Of a stretch of 64,000 nt of DNA, positions 15,440-24,580 are shown piece by piece. Numbering within the stretch: the stretch's first letter is position 1; every line of letters starts with the position of its first letter. The position numbers and the translations under genes are program-made. This stretch comes from Streptomyces sp. MNU76 (GTDB lineage: Bacteria; Actinomycetota; Actinomycetes; Streptomycetales; Streptomycetaceae): the NCBI RefSeq assembly GCF_020982545.1, contig NZ_JAJKLK010000011.1, positions 1 to 64,000 on the forward strand, in the 5' to 3' direction. Under the pieces are notes generated by a model. That model was not told where the DNA came from, did no database searches, and worked only from the letters and a program-made list of their open reading frames with translations.

Positions 15440-18016
15440 GTGAAGAAGACCCCCACCAAGAAGCCCGCCGCGAAAAGGGCCCCTGCGAAAAGGGCCCCTG
15501 CGAAAAGGGCCCCTGCAAAAAGGGCCGCGGCGAAAAGGGCACCGGCCAAGAAGCCCGCCGCGAAGAGGACCCCTGCCAAGAAGGCCGCGGCGAAGCGGTC
15601 ACCCAGGCCTACCAGGATTGTGTACTGGCTCTTCCGCAGTATGGGGCGGGGCGCCAGGAACCTCGATCCGGCGCACCGCAAGGACGGCGTCGCGCTGCTG
15701 CTGTTCGCCCTCGCGCTGATCGTCGCCGCGGGCACCTGGGCCGACCTCAAGGGCCCGGTCGGCGACCTCGTCGAGATCCTGGTGACCGGCGCCTTCGGGC
15801 GGCTCGACCTGCTCGTACCGATCCTGCTCGCGCTGATCGCCGTCCGGTTCGTCCGGCACCCCGAGAAGCCCGAGGCCAACGGCCGTATCGTGATCGGCCT
15901 GTCCGCGCTGCTGATCGGTGTCCTCGGGCTGGTCCACATCGTGTGCGACTCGCCCGCGCGAGACGACGGCATGCAGGCCATACGGGACGCTGGCGGACTG
16001 ATCGGCTGGGGCGTCGCGACCCCGCTGACATACGCCATGAGCGACGTGCTGGCCGCACCGCTGGTGGTGCTGCTAATCGTCTTCGGGCTGCTGGTAGTCA
16101 CGGCCACCCCAGTCAACGCCATCCCGCAGCGGCTGCGGGCGCTCGGCGCGCACCTCGGCGTCGTCCAGGGGCAAGCGGCCGGCACGCCCAGGGAGGACGA
16201 CGAGCGGTACCCGGAGCAGCAGCACGAAGCGTCGCCCGCGCGCTCCCGCCGTCGCGGGCCCGTCGGAGAGGCATACGACCCCGACGGCGTCGAGCAGGAG
16301 GCCCTCCCACCGCGCGGGAAACTCAAGACCGCAGCAATGCCGGCACCCGCCGCCCAGCCGCACGGGATGGAGTCGTCCCCCCTGGTCGTCCCCGACCTCA
16401 CCAAGGCGCCGCCTGCTGGCGAGGAGCGCGATCTTCCAGCGCGCGCGGGACAACTCCAGCTGTCCAACGACATCACCTACTCCCTGCCCTCGCTCGACCT
16501 CCTCACGCGCGGCGGGCCCGGCAAGGCGCGCAGCGCCGTCAACGACGCGGTCGTCGCCTCGCTCTCGAACCTCTTCTCCGAGTTCAAGGTGGACGTCGCC
16601 GTCACCGGCTTCACGCGCGGGCCGACAGTCACGCGCTACGAGGTCGAGCTCGGCCCCGCCGTAAAGGTCGAGCGCATCACCGCGCTGACGAAGAACATCG
16701 CCTACGCCGTCGCCAGCCCCGACGTGCGGATCATCAGCCCGATCCCCGGCAAGTCCGCGGTCGGCATCGAGATCCCGAACACCGACCGCGAGATGGTCAA
16801 CCTCGGTGACGTGCTGCGGCTGGCCGCGGCCGCCGAGGACGACCACCCGTTGCTGGTCGCGCTCGGCAAGGACGTCGAGGGCGGCTACGTCATGGCCAAC
16901 CTCGCGAAGATGCCGCACATCCTGGTCGCCGGAGCCACCGGTTCCGGCAAGTCGTCGTGCATCAACTGCCTGATCACCTCGGTCATGGTCCGCGCGACGC
17001 CCGAGGACGTACGGATGGTCCTTGTCGACCCCAAGCGGGTCGAGCTGACCGCCTACGAGGGCATCCCGCACCTGATCACCCCGATCATCACCAACCCGAA
17101 GCGCGCCGCCGAGGCGCTCCAGTGGGTCGTACGCGAGATGGACCTGCGCTACGACGACCTCGCGGCGTACGGCTTCCGGCACATCGACGACTTCAACGCA
17201 GCCGTACGAAGCGGCACAGTGAAGGCACCGGTCGGCAGCGAGCGGGAGCTCAAGACCTATCCGTATCTGCTGGTGATCGTCGATGAGCTCGCCGACCTGA
17301 TGATGGTCGCCCCGCGCGACGTCGAGGACGCGATCGTGCGGATCACGCAGCTCGCGCGTGCGGCCGGCATCCACCTGGTGCTCGCCACGCAGCGGCCGTC
17401 GGTCGACGTTGTCACCGGGCTGATCAAAGCGAACGTGCCCTCGCGGCTCGCCTTCGCCACCGCCTCGCTCACCGACTCGCGCGTCATCCTCGACCAGCCC
17501 GGCGCCGAGAAGCTGATCGGCAAGGGCGACGGGCTGTTCCTGCCGATGGGGGCGAACACGCCAGCCCGTATGCAGGGCGCCTTCGTGACCGAGAACGAGA
17601 TCGCGGCCGTCGTCCAGCACTGCAAGGCCAAGATGGCACCCGTCTTCAGGGACGACGTCGTGGGCACCAAACAGAAGAAGGAGATCGACGAGGAGATCGG
17701 CGACGACCTGGACCTGCTGTGCGAGGCGGCCGAACTGGTCGTCTCCACCCAGTTCGGTTCGACGTCCATGCTTCAGCGCAAGCTGCGAGTCGGCTTCGCC
17801 AAGGCCGGGCGGCTGATGGACCTCATGGAGTCCCGCGACATCGTCGGTCCCAGCGAGGGCTCCAAGGCGCGTGACGTCCTCGTGAAGCCGGATGAACTGG
17901 ACGGGGTGCTGGCATTGCTCCGTCCCTTACCCGGCAGTGCGCAAGGAGAAGGCGCGGACACCGACAGCCTCCAGGAGCGGGTTCAGACCGCGACTGGCGG
18001 AGAGTGGCTGCAATGA
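15440..18016 (+). CDS. ftsK: FtsK/SpoIIIE-type DNA translocase, second full-length copy
   Basis: An 858-residue FtsK. A Lys/Ala/Pro-rich N terminus (repeated AKRAP units, residues 1-50) precedes four membrane helices (about 70-210), a variable linker, the RecA-like motor with Walker A GATGSGKSS (498-506) and Walker B LLVIVDELADLMM (about 610-622), and a C-terminal gamma winged helix (about 760-835) that in FtsK reads polar DNA motifs. The whole plan matches chromosomal streptomycete FtsK (about 930 residues) rather than plasmid TraB. The start is uncertain: GTG 15440 has GGAGAC upstream, while ATG 15428 lacks a ribosome site. Leu-830 is a TTA codon (17927). It probably segregates or transfers this replicon's DNA at septa. 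Confidence 0.88.
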   Translation: MKKTPTKKPAAKRAPAKRAPAKRAPAKRAAAKRAPAKKPAAKRTPAKKAAAKRSPRPTRIVYWLFRSMGRGARNLDPAHRKDGVALLLFALALIVAAGTWADLKGPVGDLVEILVTGAFGRLDLLVPILLALIAVRFVRHPEKPEANGRIVIGLSALLIGVLGLVHIVCDSPARDDGMQAIRDAGGLIGWGVATPLTYAMSDVLAAPLVVLLIVFGLLVVTATPVNAIPQRLRALGAHLGVVQGQAAGTPREDDERYPEQQHEASPARSRRRGPVGEAYDPDGVEQEALPPRGKLKTAAMPAPAAQPHGMESSPLVVPDLTKAPPAGEERDLPARAGQLQLSNDITYSLPSLDLLTRGGPGKARSAVNDAVVASLSNLFSEFKVDVAVTGFTRGPTVTRYEVELGPAVKVERITALTKNIAYAVASPDVRIISPIPGKSAVGIEIPNTDREMVNLGDVLRLAAAAEDDHPLLVALGKDVEGGYVMANLAKMPHILVAGATGSGKSSCINCLITSVMVRATPEDVRMVLVDPKRVELTAYEGIPHLITPIITNPKRAAEALQWVVREMDLRYDDLAAYGFRHIDDFNAAVRSGTVKAPVGSERELKTYPYLLVIVDELADLMMVAPRDVEDAIVRITQLARAAGIHLVLATQRPSVDVVTGLIKANVPSRLAFATASLTDSRVILDQPGAEKLIGKGDGLFLPMGANTPARMQGAFVTENEIAAVVQHCKAKMAPVFRDDVVGTKQKKEIDEEIGDDLDLLCEAAELVVSTQFGSTSMLQRKLRVGFAKAGRLMDLMESRDIVGPSEGSKARDVLVKPDELDGVLALLRPLPGSAQGEGADTDSLQERVQTATGGEWLQ

Positions 18017-18360
18017 GCCGCACCCGCCGCCAGAACCCCGCGCCTGCGCGGACATCGTGAGCCGGGTGCCAGCGGACTGCCCCGTCGACCTGCCTCGGTC
18101 CCGGTCGCCAGCCGGACCGAGGCCACGCCGCCATGGAGTCGGCGGGCAGTCGGCTGACCGCAGCGATCACGACGCCTGCTCCACGGCGGTACAGGGTGCG
18201 ACCACAGCATGGGACCGAGCACTCCAGCGCCCGGGTCCGTCATGGTCGGCCCGACCATCACCCCGACCACGGCAGCCCAGGCAACACGTTGCCTGATCGT
18301 GACCGGTGGTCGGGGCTGATGGTCGCCGCCCTGGTCGGGGCTGCCGGGTGAGGTGCCCCC
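18017..18360. other. 344-bp spacer after ftsK with two perfect palindromes
   Basis: No convincing gene. It holds ATGGTCGG-C-CCGACCAT (18242-18258) and CAGGCAAC-AC-GTTGCCTG (18278-18295). They may be operators, a terminator, or sites acted on by the neighbouring FtsK. I see no standard dif-like 28-mer. Confidence 0.55.
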
Positions 18361-18498
18361 ATGAACTTCACGCCCGCGCCCGCCCCGGACGGCAACGCAG
18401 CAGAGAACCCCATCGACCCTCAGGACGAGCACGTGACCGTCGCCGGTCAACGCGACGCGCACCACCGGCTGCTCGGCCCTTTCCCACAGGCCGCCTGA
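18361..18498 (+). CDS. Possible small peptide gene
   Basis: A 45-codon frame from ATG 18361 (MNFTPAPAPDGNAAENPIDP...) to TGA 18496-18498. A weak ribosome site (GGTGAGG) lies upstream and a strong GGAGGAG for the next gene lies downstream. Codon use is acceptable for Streptomyces. There is no family and no membrane segment, and it may be spurious. Confidence 0.3.
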   Translation: MNFTPAPAPDGNAAENPIDPQDEHVTVAGQRDAHHRLLGPFPQAA

Positions 18499-18563
18499 TC
18501 CCGGATCGGGCGGTCTCCCCGCGTTTCCACCCCGCTCCCGGACTCCCCAAGGAGGAGAACCCC

Positions 18564-19226
18564 ATGGGCAAGACCATGCGTACCACCGCCGCCATCGCCC
18601 TGGCAGGCTTCGAAAACGTCGTCATGCTGGCCGCCGCCGGAACCGGCGGCGTACTGGGCTACAACGCGCCGGCCCTGCTGACCGACGCCGGAGTCGACGG
18701 CTGGCCCGGCAGCACCACGTCGACCTGGGCCGCCTTCTCCGCAGGGCTCATCGCAATCGCCTTCGCCTTCGGGGTCAGCGAACTCCTCGACTCGTTCATG
18801 TCGCCGCTGCGTGCCCTCACCCGCACCTCGACCTCCCCGGCCTACGGGCTGGGCACACAGGAGACGGACGAGGACCTGCCCACCGACGCCGAGGACCTCA
18901 TCGACCGCCTGACCGAGGCAGCCCGGGCTGGCGGCGCCCACGACGCCGCGATGTATTCCGGGAGGGTCGACCCCGCCGGGAACCTCCTGCACAAGGCCAA
19001 GTTGTGGGTGGGCATCGACGGCACCAGCGCCCTGTTCCCCCTCACCGACGGTGCCTACGTGCACTACCGCAAGAACGAGGACGGCAAGTTCGCGACCCAC
19101 GAATACGCCTTCGTTGTCACGGGGGCCGAGGACGAGCCGGTCCCCGTCACGTCCATGGACCAGGTGCGTGACCTCCTGGAGCGGCACCTCAACCACGAGG
19201 TGAAGGACGAGCCGGTCAGCGCCTGA
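18564..19226 (+). CDS. Membrane protein with soluble C-terminal domain
   Basis: A 220-residue protein from ATG 18564 behind a perfect AAGGAGGAG site. Two hydrophobic segments (about 8-30 and 50-72) suggest membrane insertion. The rest (90-220) is soluble and acidic, with a possible beta-rich domain (LWVGIDGTSALFPLTDGAYVH). It sits between the ftsK and Cys-protein genes. Function unknown; association with the transfer apparatus is inferred from location. Confidence 0.7.
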   Translation: MGKTMRTTAAIALAGFENVVMLAAAGTGGVLGYNAPALLTDAGVDGWPGSTTSTWAAFSAGLIAIAFAFGVSELLDSFMSPLRALTRTSTSPAYGLGTQETDEDLPTDAEDLIDRLTEAARAGGAHDAAMYSGRVDPAGNLLHKAKLWVGIDGTSALFPLTDGAYVHYRKNEDGKFATHEYAFVVTGAEDEPVPVTSMDQVRDLLERHLNHEVKDEPVSA

Positions 19227-19322
19227 CCTGCCGGACCCCTGTGCCGCCCCGACCCCTCGCGGGCCGGGGCAGTGCAGAGGCCCGGCAGACGGGCTCCGAC
19301 CGACACGGAGGGCCAGCGCCCC

Positions 19323-19967
19323 ATGACGACCATGGACATCACCCACAGCCGCACGGAGGCACCCGAGGCCGTGGGCCCCAGTACCCGAGCCGCGGAAACG
19401 CCGATGATCAGCGAGCTGGTCGTGGTGACGCTTCATCTGGAGCACCTGGCCGAGACGGCCGGCCCGCCCGAGGACGAGACCGCCGCTCACCTGAACGGCA
19501 TCACGCCCGAGCAGCAGCGCTCCTTCGTCCTGGGTAACGCCGACCGCATCCGCGCCGCCCTCGACAAGATCACCGCCCCGTACGAGGCGCCCACAACGCT
19601 GGTGCCCCCCGACCCCGGCCTGGCCGAAGACGACGGCAGCGACCTCCAGCCGCCGACCTGCTGCGCCCCGACCGACGTCACGGCGACCGCCGTTGCCACG
19701 TTCCCGGAGACGGCAGCCGTGTGTGCTGTACTCGCCGGCGACCGGAGTGACGCTCGGCGGATCGTCGCCGCCATGCTCCCCGGCGAGCGCGCCGCGTTCG
19801 CGGGCCAGCTCGACGAACTCCGCAAGCTCCTCGGCCTGGTCTGCGACAACTGCGGTTGCCTGGCCGAGCTCGGGACCGGCACGACCGACCCCTTCGCCGC
19901 GGTGTGCCGCTTCCTGTGCGATGCCTGCTCGGCCGACCTCCGGCGCGTCCACCGCACCCCCCGCTGA
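19323..19967 (+). CDS. Hypothetical protein with C-terminal zinc-ribbon-like cysteines
   Basis: A 214-residue protein starting at ATG 19323. The N-terminal two thirds are acidic and helical. The C terminus has CDNCGC and CRFLCDACSADL (about 178-208), two closely spaced Cys pairs typical of a zinc ribbon. It could bind nucleic acid or act as a regulator, but no family is recognised. Confidence 0.65.
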   Translation: MTTMDITHSRTEAPEAVGPSTRAAETPMISELVVVTLHLEHLAETAGPPEDETAAHLNGITPEQQRSFVLGNADRIRAALDKITAPYEAPTTLVPPDPGLAEDDGSDLQPPTCCAPTDVTATAVATFPETAAVCAVLAGDRSDARRIVAAMLPGERAAFAGQLDELRKLLGLVCDNCGCLAELGTGTTDPFAAVCRFLCDACSADLRRVHRTPR

Positions 19968-20116
19968 CGGACCACTGCGACGACCCGCACACACCATGTC
20001 GTCGGCGCGGCCCTCGCCCTCCGACACCCCACAGACGATCTGACGTCGCCCGTCACCACCGAGGCCATCCCGTGGCCTCGCAGCCACCCACCACAGATAC
20101 AAGGAGCACCTTCCAC

Positions 20117-20449
20117 ATGACCGACCACAGCAGCGCCTCGGCCATCCGCTTCGCCTCCGCCTACGCCCTGCTCCGCATGGCAGCGGACCTCGGAGACCAC
20201 TGGATCCAGTCCGACCACCAGGCTGTCACCAAGGGCCAGCACGACGAGAACGAAGGCCAGTCCAGCTGGACCGGTCGCATCGCCTGCACCGCGCACGTCG
20301 CCACCTACACCGCCACCCAGGCCGCTGTCCTGTACGCCGGGTCCCGCGTCCTCGGGCTGCGCCTGAAGCCCAGCCGCGTCGCCGCGGCGCTCGCCCTGTC
20401 GGCCGCCACCCACTGGTGGGCCGACCGGCGTATCCACCTCAAGGCCGAC
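20117..20449 (+). pseudogene. DUF3307-like small membrane protein, 5' fragment, apparently split by an element
   Basis: The N-terminal portion (about 111 codons) starts at ATG 20117 behind AAGGAG. The family signature is visible: LGDHWIQSDHQAVTKG, an HVATYTATQ helix and THWWADRR, with hydrophobic helices consistent with a small membrane protein. After ADRRIHLKAD the frame enters sequence with non-Streptomyces codon choice (GAA, TTG, CAT, GCT) and stops at 20530. The expected end of the family (ADATGKERFYALG ... ALDQAFHHAVETVAAVI) lies at 26476-26601 in the same phase. The assignment to the DUF3307 family is from memory of the pattern. Confidence 0.65.
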
Positions 20450-20460
20450 CCCGGGGAATT

Positions 20461-20592
20461 GCATCTGATGCAGGCTCGGCTGTCGGCCGCTGGCCCTGAA
20501 CTGCGGGAAGTGTACCGGCTGGCTGTCTAACGTCCAGCGAAGCTCATCGCGCCGTTGACCTGCGGGTTTTACAGAGCTCATTCATCAGATGC
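20461..20592. repeat. Inverted GCATCTGATG/CATCAGATGC pair before the recombinase
   Basis: GCATCTGATG (20461-20470) and its exact complement CATCAGATGC (20583-20592) bracket the leader of the recombinase gene, ending at its start codon. CTGCGGG words at about 20501 and 20556, and again near the other end (about 26407), may be further recombinase sites. Confidence 0.5.
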
Positions 20593-21765
20593 ATGATTCC
20601 ATCCTCTGGTGAGAGAGGGTGGGGCGTGTCCGACGGTACGAGGGAAGTGCAAGGCGCCGCGGTGCTGGAGCTGGTCTCGGGTGTGCATCTGCTGCACCCC
20701 GAGGACGCCGTACTCGACGCGATGCTGTCGGGATGGGCACGGCAGCAGCTGGGTGGCCGGGGGCTCCAGCCGGGCACTGCCGACGGCCGCCGCCGGGTTG
20801 TCGAGACGTTCCAGGAGTTCACAAACGAGTACCCCTGGCACTGGACGGCCGCGCACATCGACGAGTGGATGGCGGACCTGGTGATGCGACACAACCGCGC
20901 CAAGTCGACGCTCCGCAACTACCAAGGGGCCATCAGCCTGTTCATGGACTATCTCCTCAACCCGGTCTACGGGTGGGCGGAGGTCTGCCTGGAACGGTTT
21001 GGCACACACCCGACGCCGATCCTCCATGACGGCAACCGGCGCGAACACCTCGTGGACTACGAGGGCGGCGCAGAGCGCCGGCCGATGACGCGGGAGGAGT
21101 GCCAGCTCCTCTTCGACCACATCGACGACCGGGTGGACCGGATGATCAAGCGAGGCCGCAAGGGCGCCCTGACCGCCTACCGGGACTCCACCTTGTTCAA
21201 GACGGTCTACGGCTGGGGCCTGCGGGCCTCGGAGGCATCGGGCCTGGACCTGGTGGACCTCTACCGGAACGCGAAGGCTCCGCAGTTCGGCAGGTACGGC
21301 ATGGTGCACGTCCGCAAGGCCAAGGGCACCAAGGGGTCGGGGCCGCGTCGGCGGAACGTCGCCAGCATTATGCCCTGGGCCGTGGAGGCCCTGGAGGACT
21401 ACGTCGTCAACGTCCGCCCCCGTTACGGCTTCCCGTCCCACCCCGCCTTGTGGTTGACCGAACGCGGAGGCCGGCTCAGGACGCGCGAGATCGAGGACCG
21501 GTTCGCTCTCTACCGCGAGGAACTGGGGCTCCCGGAGGAACTCGTGCCGCATTGCCTGCGGCATTCGTACGTCACGCACAATATCGAGGACGGCGTCGAC
21601 CCGAAGTTCATTCAAGAACAGGTCGGTCACCTCTACGCGTCCACGACCGCCCTCTACACCGCGGTCAGTGACGACTTCGCCAACACGATGATGCTCAAGG
21701 CCATCGATCTGGCCTTCGGCAACGACCCCGGCCAGCGGGTCCTGGAACGGAGTGGACGACGATGA
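20593..21765 (+). CDS. Tyrosine recombinase/integrase of the second element
   Basis: A 390-residue tyrosine recombinase with a core-binding domain (about 30-150) and a catalytic domain: WGLRASEASGL (Arg I, about 213), a Lys-rich beta hairpin (KAKGTKGS), HCLRHSYVTH (His-x-x-Arg, about 318), and VGHLYASTTALYTAV (His, then Tyr near 355). ATG 20593 is the first start. GTG 20626 (VSDGTREVQ) is an alternative and aligns better with the start of the folded region. The next gene overlaps by 4 nt. Confidence 0.87.
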   Translation: MIPSSGERGWGVSDGTREVQGAAVLELVSGVHLLHPEDAVLDAMLSGWARQQLGGRGLQPGTADGRRRVVETFQEFTNEYPWHWTAAHIDEWMADLVMRHNRAKSTLRNYQGAISLFMDYLLNPVYGWAEVCLERFGTHPTPILHDGNRREHLVDYEGGAERRPMTREECQLLFDHIDDRVDRMIKRGRKGALTAYRDSTLFKTVYGWGLRASEASGLDLVDLYRNAKAPQFGRYGMVHVRKAKGTKGSGPRRRNVASIMPWAVEALEDYVVNVRPRYGFPSHPALWLTERGGRLRTREIEDRFALYREELGLPEELVPHCLRHSYVTHNIEDGVDPKFIQEQVGHLYASTTALYTAVSDDFANTMMLKAIDLAFGNDPGQRVLERSGRR

Positions 21766-22088
21766 CGGCGAAGCTCGACTACAAGTGGAACCTGCGCGAG
21801 GTCATGGCCACGAAGGGCATGTTCTCCACCACCGATCTGCGGCCTCTGCTGGCCGAGCGGGGCATCGACCTGTCCGCCAGCCAGATCTACCGGCTCGTGG
21901 TTGAGGTCCCGGAACGGCTCAACCTCAAGGTCCTGATGGCCCTGCTGGACATCCTCGACTGTTCGATGGACGACCTGATCGAGCCGGTCGCCGCAGGCCG
22001 GCCGCGAGCGAAGAAGGCCGCGGACGGCACTGAGACGACCGGCGTCGGCGACTTTCGGCCCAAGCGGGCCCGGATCACCAGGTCGTGA
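21762..22088 (+). CDS. Small HTH protein linking the two recombinases
   Basis: A 108-residue protein with a Cro/C1-type helix-turn-helix (about residues 5-75; FSTTDLRPLLAERGIDLSAS, IYRLV, LLDILDCSMDDLIEPV) and a basic tail. It overlaps its neighbours by 4 nt on both sides (ATGA, GTGA), indicating a coupled operon. It probably replaces the TnpC-type accessory protein of Tn554-like modules or regulates the operon. Confidence 0.8.
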   Translation: MTAKLDYKWNLREVMATKGMFSTTDLRPLLAERGIDLSASQIYRLVVEVPERLNLKVLMALLDILDCSMDDLIEPVAAGRPRAKKAADGTETTGVGDFRPKRARITRS

Positions 22089-24526
22089 CCGCAATTTCCC
22101 GGACCGCCGTCGACCCGCACGCGGTGATCTGCGAGCTGGTCGCCGCGGTCGAACCGGATCTGCCCTCGGAGACTGTCCGGAAGGCGATAGGCCAGGCGGT
22201 TCGGTCCAAGTCGGCCGCCGTCCGCCTGGTCCAGGTCCTCGAAGCCGATCCCGAGTTGCTGACCTCAGGCCGGGCCGAAGGCCCGGCCTCGGTCGAACGC
22301 TTCATCCGCGCTCTCACTGAGCTCGGCGCCGCCCACGTCGTCCGACCGCCCTGCTCGCGCTGCGGCAGGCTGCGGCCTCTCGGGAGCATAGGCGGCTCCG
22401 GCCGCCGCGTCTGTTCCTCCTGCAGCGGCTCCGACAACCGCAAGGGTGCGGGCTCGGGCTGGGCCTGCGCGATCTGCGCCAACGGCGACACCCCGCGCTA
22501 CGGCCTCGACCGCACCGGACGAGAGGTCTGCCGCTCTTGCTACAAGACCCAGTGCACCGAGGACCCAGGCGCTGATCTGCTCGGCTACCTCGATGGCCTT
22601 GCCCTCGGACTCGACGAAGCCGTACTGCGGACGGTGATCGCCGAGGTCACTGGAGGGAACACGTCGGTCACCCGCCGCCTGCTCTGGGACCTCCAGAACC
22701 AGCCCGGCTTGCTGACCGGCCAGGCCCACCACCATGGACCCAAGACCGTCCTCCTGGTCAACCGGCTCCACGAGGCCGGCGCCAACGGCGTCCCTGCCCC
22801 GAAGTGTCCGCACTGCGACCGGGCGGTCCGGCTCAGCCACTCGATCAACCGACTCCGAGTCTGCGGAACCTGCTACAACCACGCTAAAGCGGAGCCCTGC
22901 AAGTGGTGCGGACGCAACCGCCCCGTGGCGGGACGCGACGACACCGGAGCCCCGATCTGCAACACCTGCCGCAACAAGGAACCCTCCTACCAGGAGAAAT
23001 GCGTTGTCTGCGGTCGCGTCGAGGGCGTCGGCGCCCGCACGGCCGACGGGCCGATCTGCGCCGTCTGCCGCAAACCGCCGGTTGTCCAGTGCGGTTCCTG
23101 CGGCAAGGTCCGGGCTTGCCTCTTCGCCTGGACCGACTCACCCCGCTGCCGGACATGCTCGCGCAAGCTGGAACCTTGCACCGACTGCGGGCGCCTGAAA
23201 ACGGTGGCCGCCCGCACTCCCCGCGGCCCGATCTGCGAAAACTGCTGGGAACAGGCCCCAGAGGCACACAAGCCCTGCAAGCAGTGCGGCACGGTCGAGC
23301 GACTGTTCCACTTCGGCCTCTGCCGGAGATGCGCAGGCGACCGCCAACTGCGGAAGCTGCTGACGCCGCCAGATGGGAAGCCCCGTCCCGAACTCGACAA
23401 GATCGTGGACGCCCTGCTGAACCACAACCCCCGCAGGGCCTTGCTCTATCTGCGGGAATCACCCACGGCCACCCGTTTGGTCACCGACCTCGCCGCCGGA
23501 ACCTGCGAGCTCACTCACGAGGCCCTCGACGCCCGCATGACCAGCCAGAAGGACATGGCCGTCGACTACTTCCGGGCCGTCCTGGTCTCCGCCGGCGTCC
23601 TGCCGGTCCGCGATGAGTACATGGCCCGGCTGGAGCGATGGATCGAACGCAAGACCGCATCGATCGAAGATCCCGAAGACCGCCGCCTGATCACCGCCTA
23701 CGCCCGCTGGGACCGCATCGCACGCATCCGGCGCCGGGCTCGCGGCAAGCCGATTTCCGCCTTTGTCCAGGACGTCACACAGACCCGCATCGCCAAGGCC
23801 ATCACTTTCCTGGCCTGGATCAAGGAGCAGGGTGAAACTCTGGCGACCTGTCGACAACCGCTCATCGACCTCTGGCTCGTCTCGGAGAACCACCAAGGCC
23901 CCTACATCGCGGGGCCGTTCGTCAGCTGGGCTGTCCGCAGCAAGTTCGCCTCCGGGATCAGCATCCCCACCAAACCACGGCGGATCTTCCACCGCCCGCT
24001 CGACGCCGAGGAGCGCTGGGCCATTGCCCGCGGGCTACTCCACGACGACTCCTTCGAGACCAAAGACCGCGTCGCGGGGCTGATGGTCCTGCTCTATGGC
24101 CAGTTCCCTGCAAGGACCTGTCGGCTGACCACCGCGCACGTCATCCACGACGAGAACGGCGTCGCGCTCCGCCTCAACAAGACGCCGCTGAGGCTGCCAC
24201 CGCCCCTTGACGGCCTAGTCCTCCAGCTCGTCGACATCGCAAACGATCATCAACGCACCGTGATGTCGAACGACCTCAACGCACCCTGGCTCTTCCCGAC
24301 TCAGCGGCCCGGCAAGCCACTGGGCAGCAAGCAACTCAGTCGCCGCCTCCGCAAGATCGGACTCCCTGCCGAAGCCGGACGATGCGCAGCCCTGCTTGAT
24401 CTCTGCACACAGATGCCACCGGCCGTCCTCCAACGCCTTCTCGGAATCAGCCCGTCAGCCGCCGAACGGTGGGCCGCCGGGGCCGTCAGGACCGCCTACG
24501 CAGCCGAGGTGGCCCGCCGATCCTGA
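22085..24526 (+). CDS. Large Cys-rich recombinase-associated protein
   Basis: An 813-residue protein starting at GTG 22085. A helical N terminus (1-85) is followed by a long array of zinc-ribbon-like C-x2-C pairs (about 90-430; for example CSRCGRL, CAICANG, CPHCDRA, CKWCGRN, CVVCGRV, CGSCGKV, CTDCGRL, CKQCGTV). The C-terminal region (about 480-813) resembles the core-binding and catalytic fold of the large integrases in such modules. However, a canonical His-x-x-Arg/Tyr set is not evident: a single Arg motif region (FPARTCRLTTAHV, about 675-690) is seen and no clear nucleophile Tyr. It probably targets DNA together with the first recombinase. Confidence 0.7.
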   Translation: MTAISRTAVDPHAVICELVAAVEPDLPSETVRKAIGQAVRSKSAAVRLVQVLEADPELLTSGRAEGPASVERFIRALTELGAAHVVRPPCSRCGRLRPLGSIGGSGRRVCSSCSGSDNRKGAGSGWACAICANGDTPRYGLDRTGREVCRSCYKTQCTEDPGADLLGYLDGLALGLDEAVLRTVIAEVTGGNTSVTRRLLWDLQNQPGLLTGQAHHHGPKTVLLVNRLHEAGANGVPAPKCPHCDRAVRLSHSINRLRVCGTCYNHAKAEPCKWCGRNRPVAGRDDTGAPICNTCRNKEPSYQEKCVVCGRVEGVGARTADGPICAVCRKPPVVQCGSCGKVRACLFAWTDSPRCRTCSRKLEPCTDCGRLKTVAARTPRGPICENCWEQAPEAHKPCKQCGTVERLFHFGLCRRCAGDRQLRKLLTPPDGKPRPELDKIVDALLNHNPRRALLYLRESPTATRLVTDLAAGTCELTHEALDARMTSQKDMAVDYFRAVLVSAGVLPVRDEYMARLERWIERKTASIEDPEDRRLITAYARWDRIARIRRRARGKPISAFVQDVTQTRIAKAITFLAWIKEQGETLATCRQPLIDLWLVSENHQGPYIAGPFVSWAVRSKFASGISIPTKPRRIFHRPLDAEERWAIARGLLHDDSFETKDRVAGLMVLLYGQFPARTCRLTTAHVIHDENGVALRLNKTPLRLPPPLDGLVLQLVDIANDHQRTVMSNDLNAPWLFPTQRPGKPLGSKQLSRRLRKIGLPAEAGRCAALLDLCTQMPPAVLQRLLGISPSAAERWAAGAVRTAYAAEVARRS

Positions 24527-24545
24527 GAAGCCATGTGAAGAGCAT

Positions 24546-24580
24546 TGAGAAGAAGTCTTTGCATATATATCTTCTCATCA
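24546..24580 (+). promoter_or_regulatory. Promoter and operator of a leaderless arsR-type gene
   Basis: TTGAGA (24546-24551) and TATCTT (24568-24573), 16 bp apart, fit -35/-10 boxes. The expected start of transcription is the A of ATG 24580, and no ribosome site exists. A perfect inverted repeat, GAGAAGA (24547-24553) and TCTTCTC (24570-24576), covers both boxes, as expected for an autorepressor operator. Confidence 0.65.
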
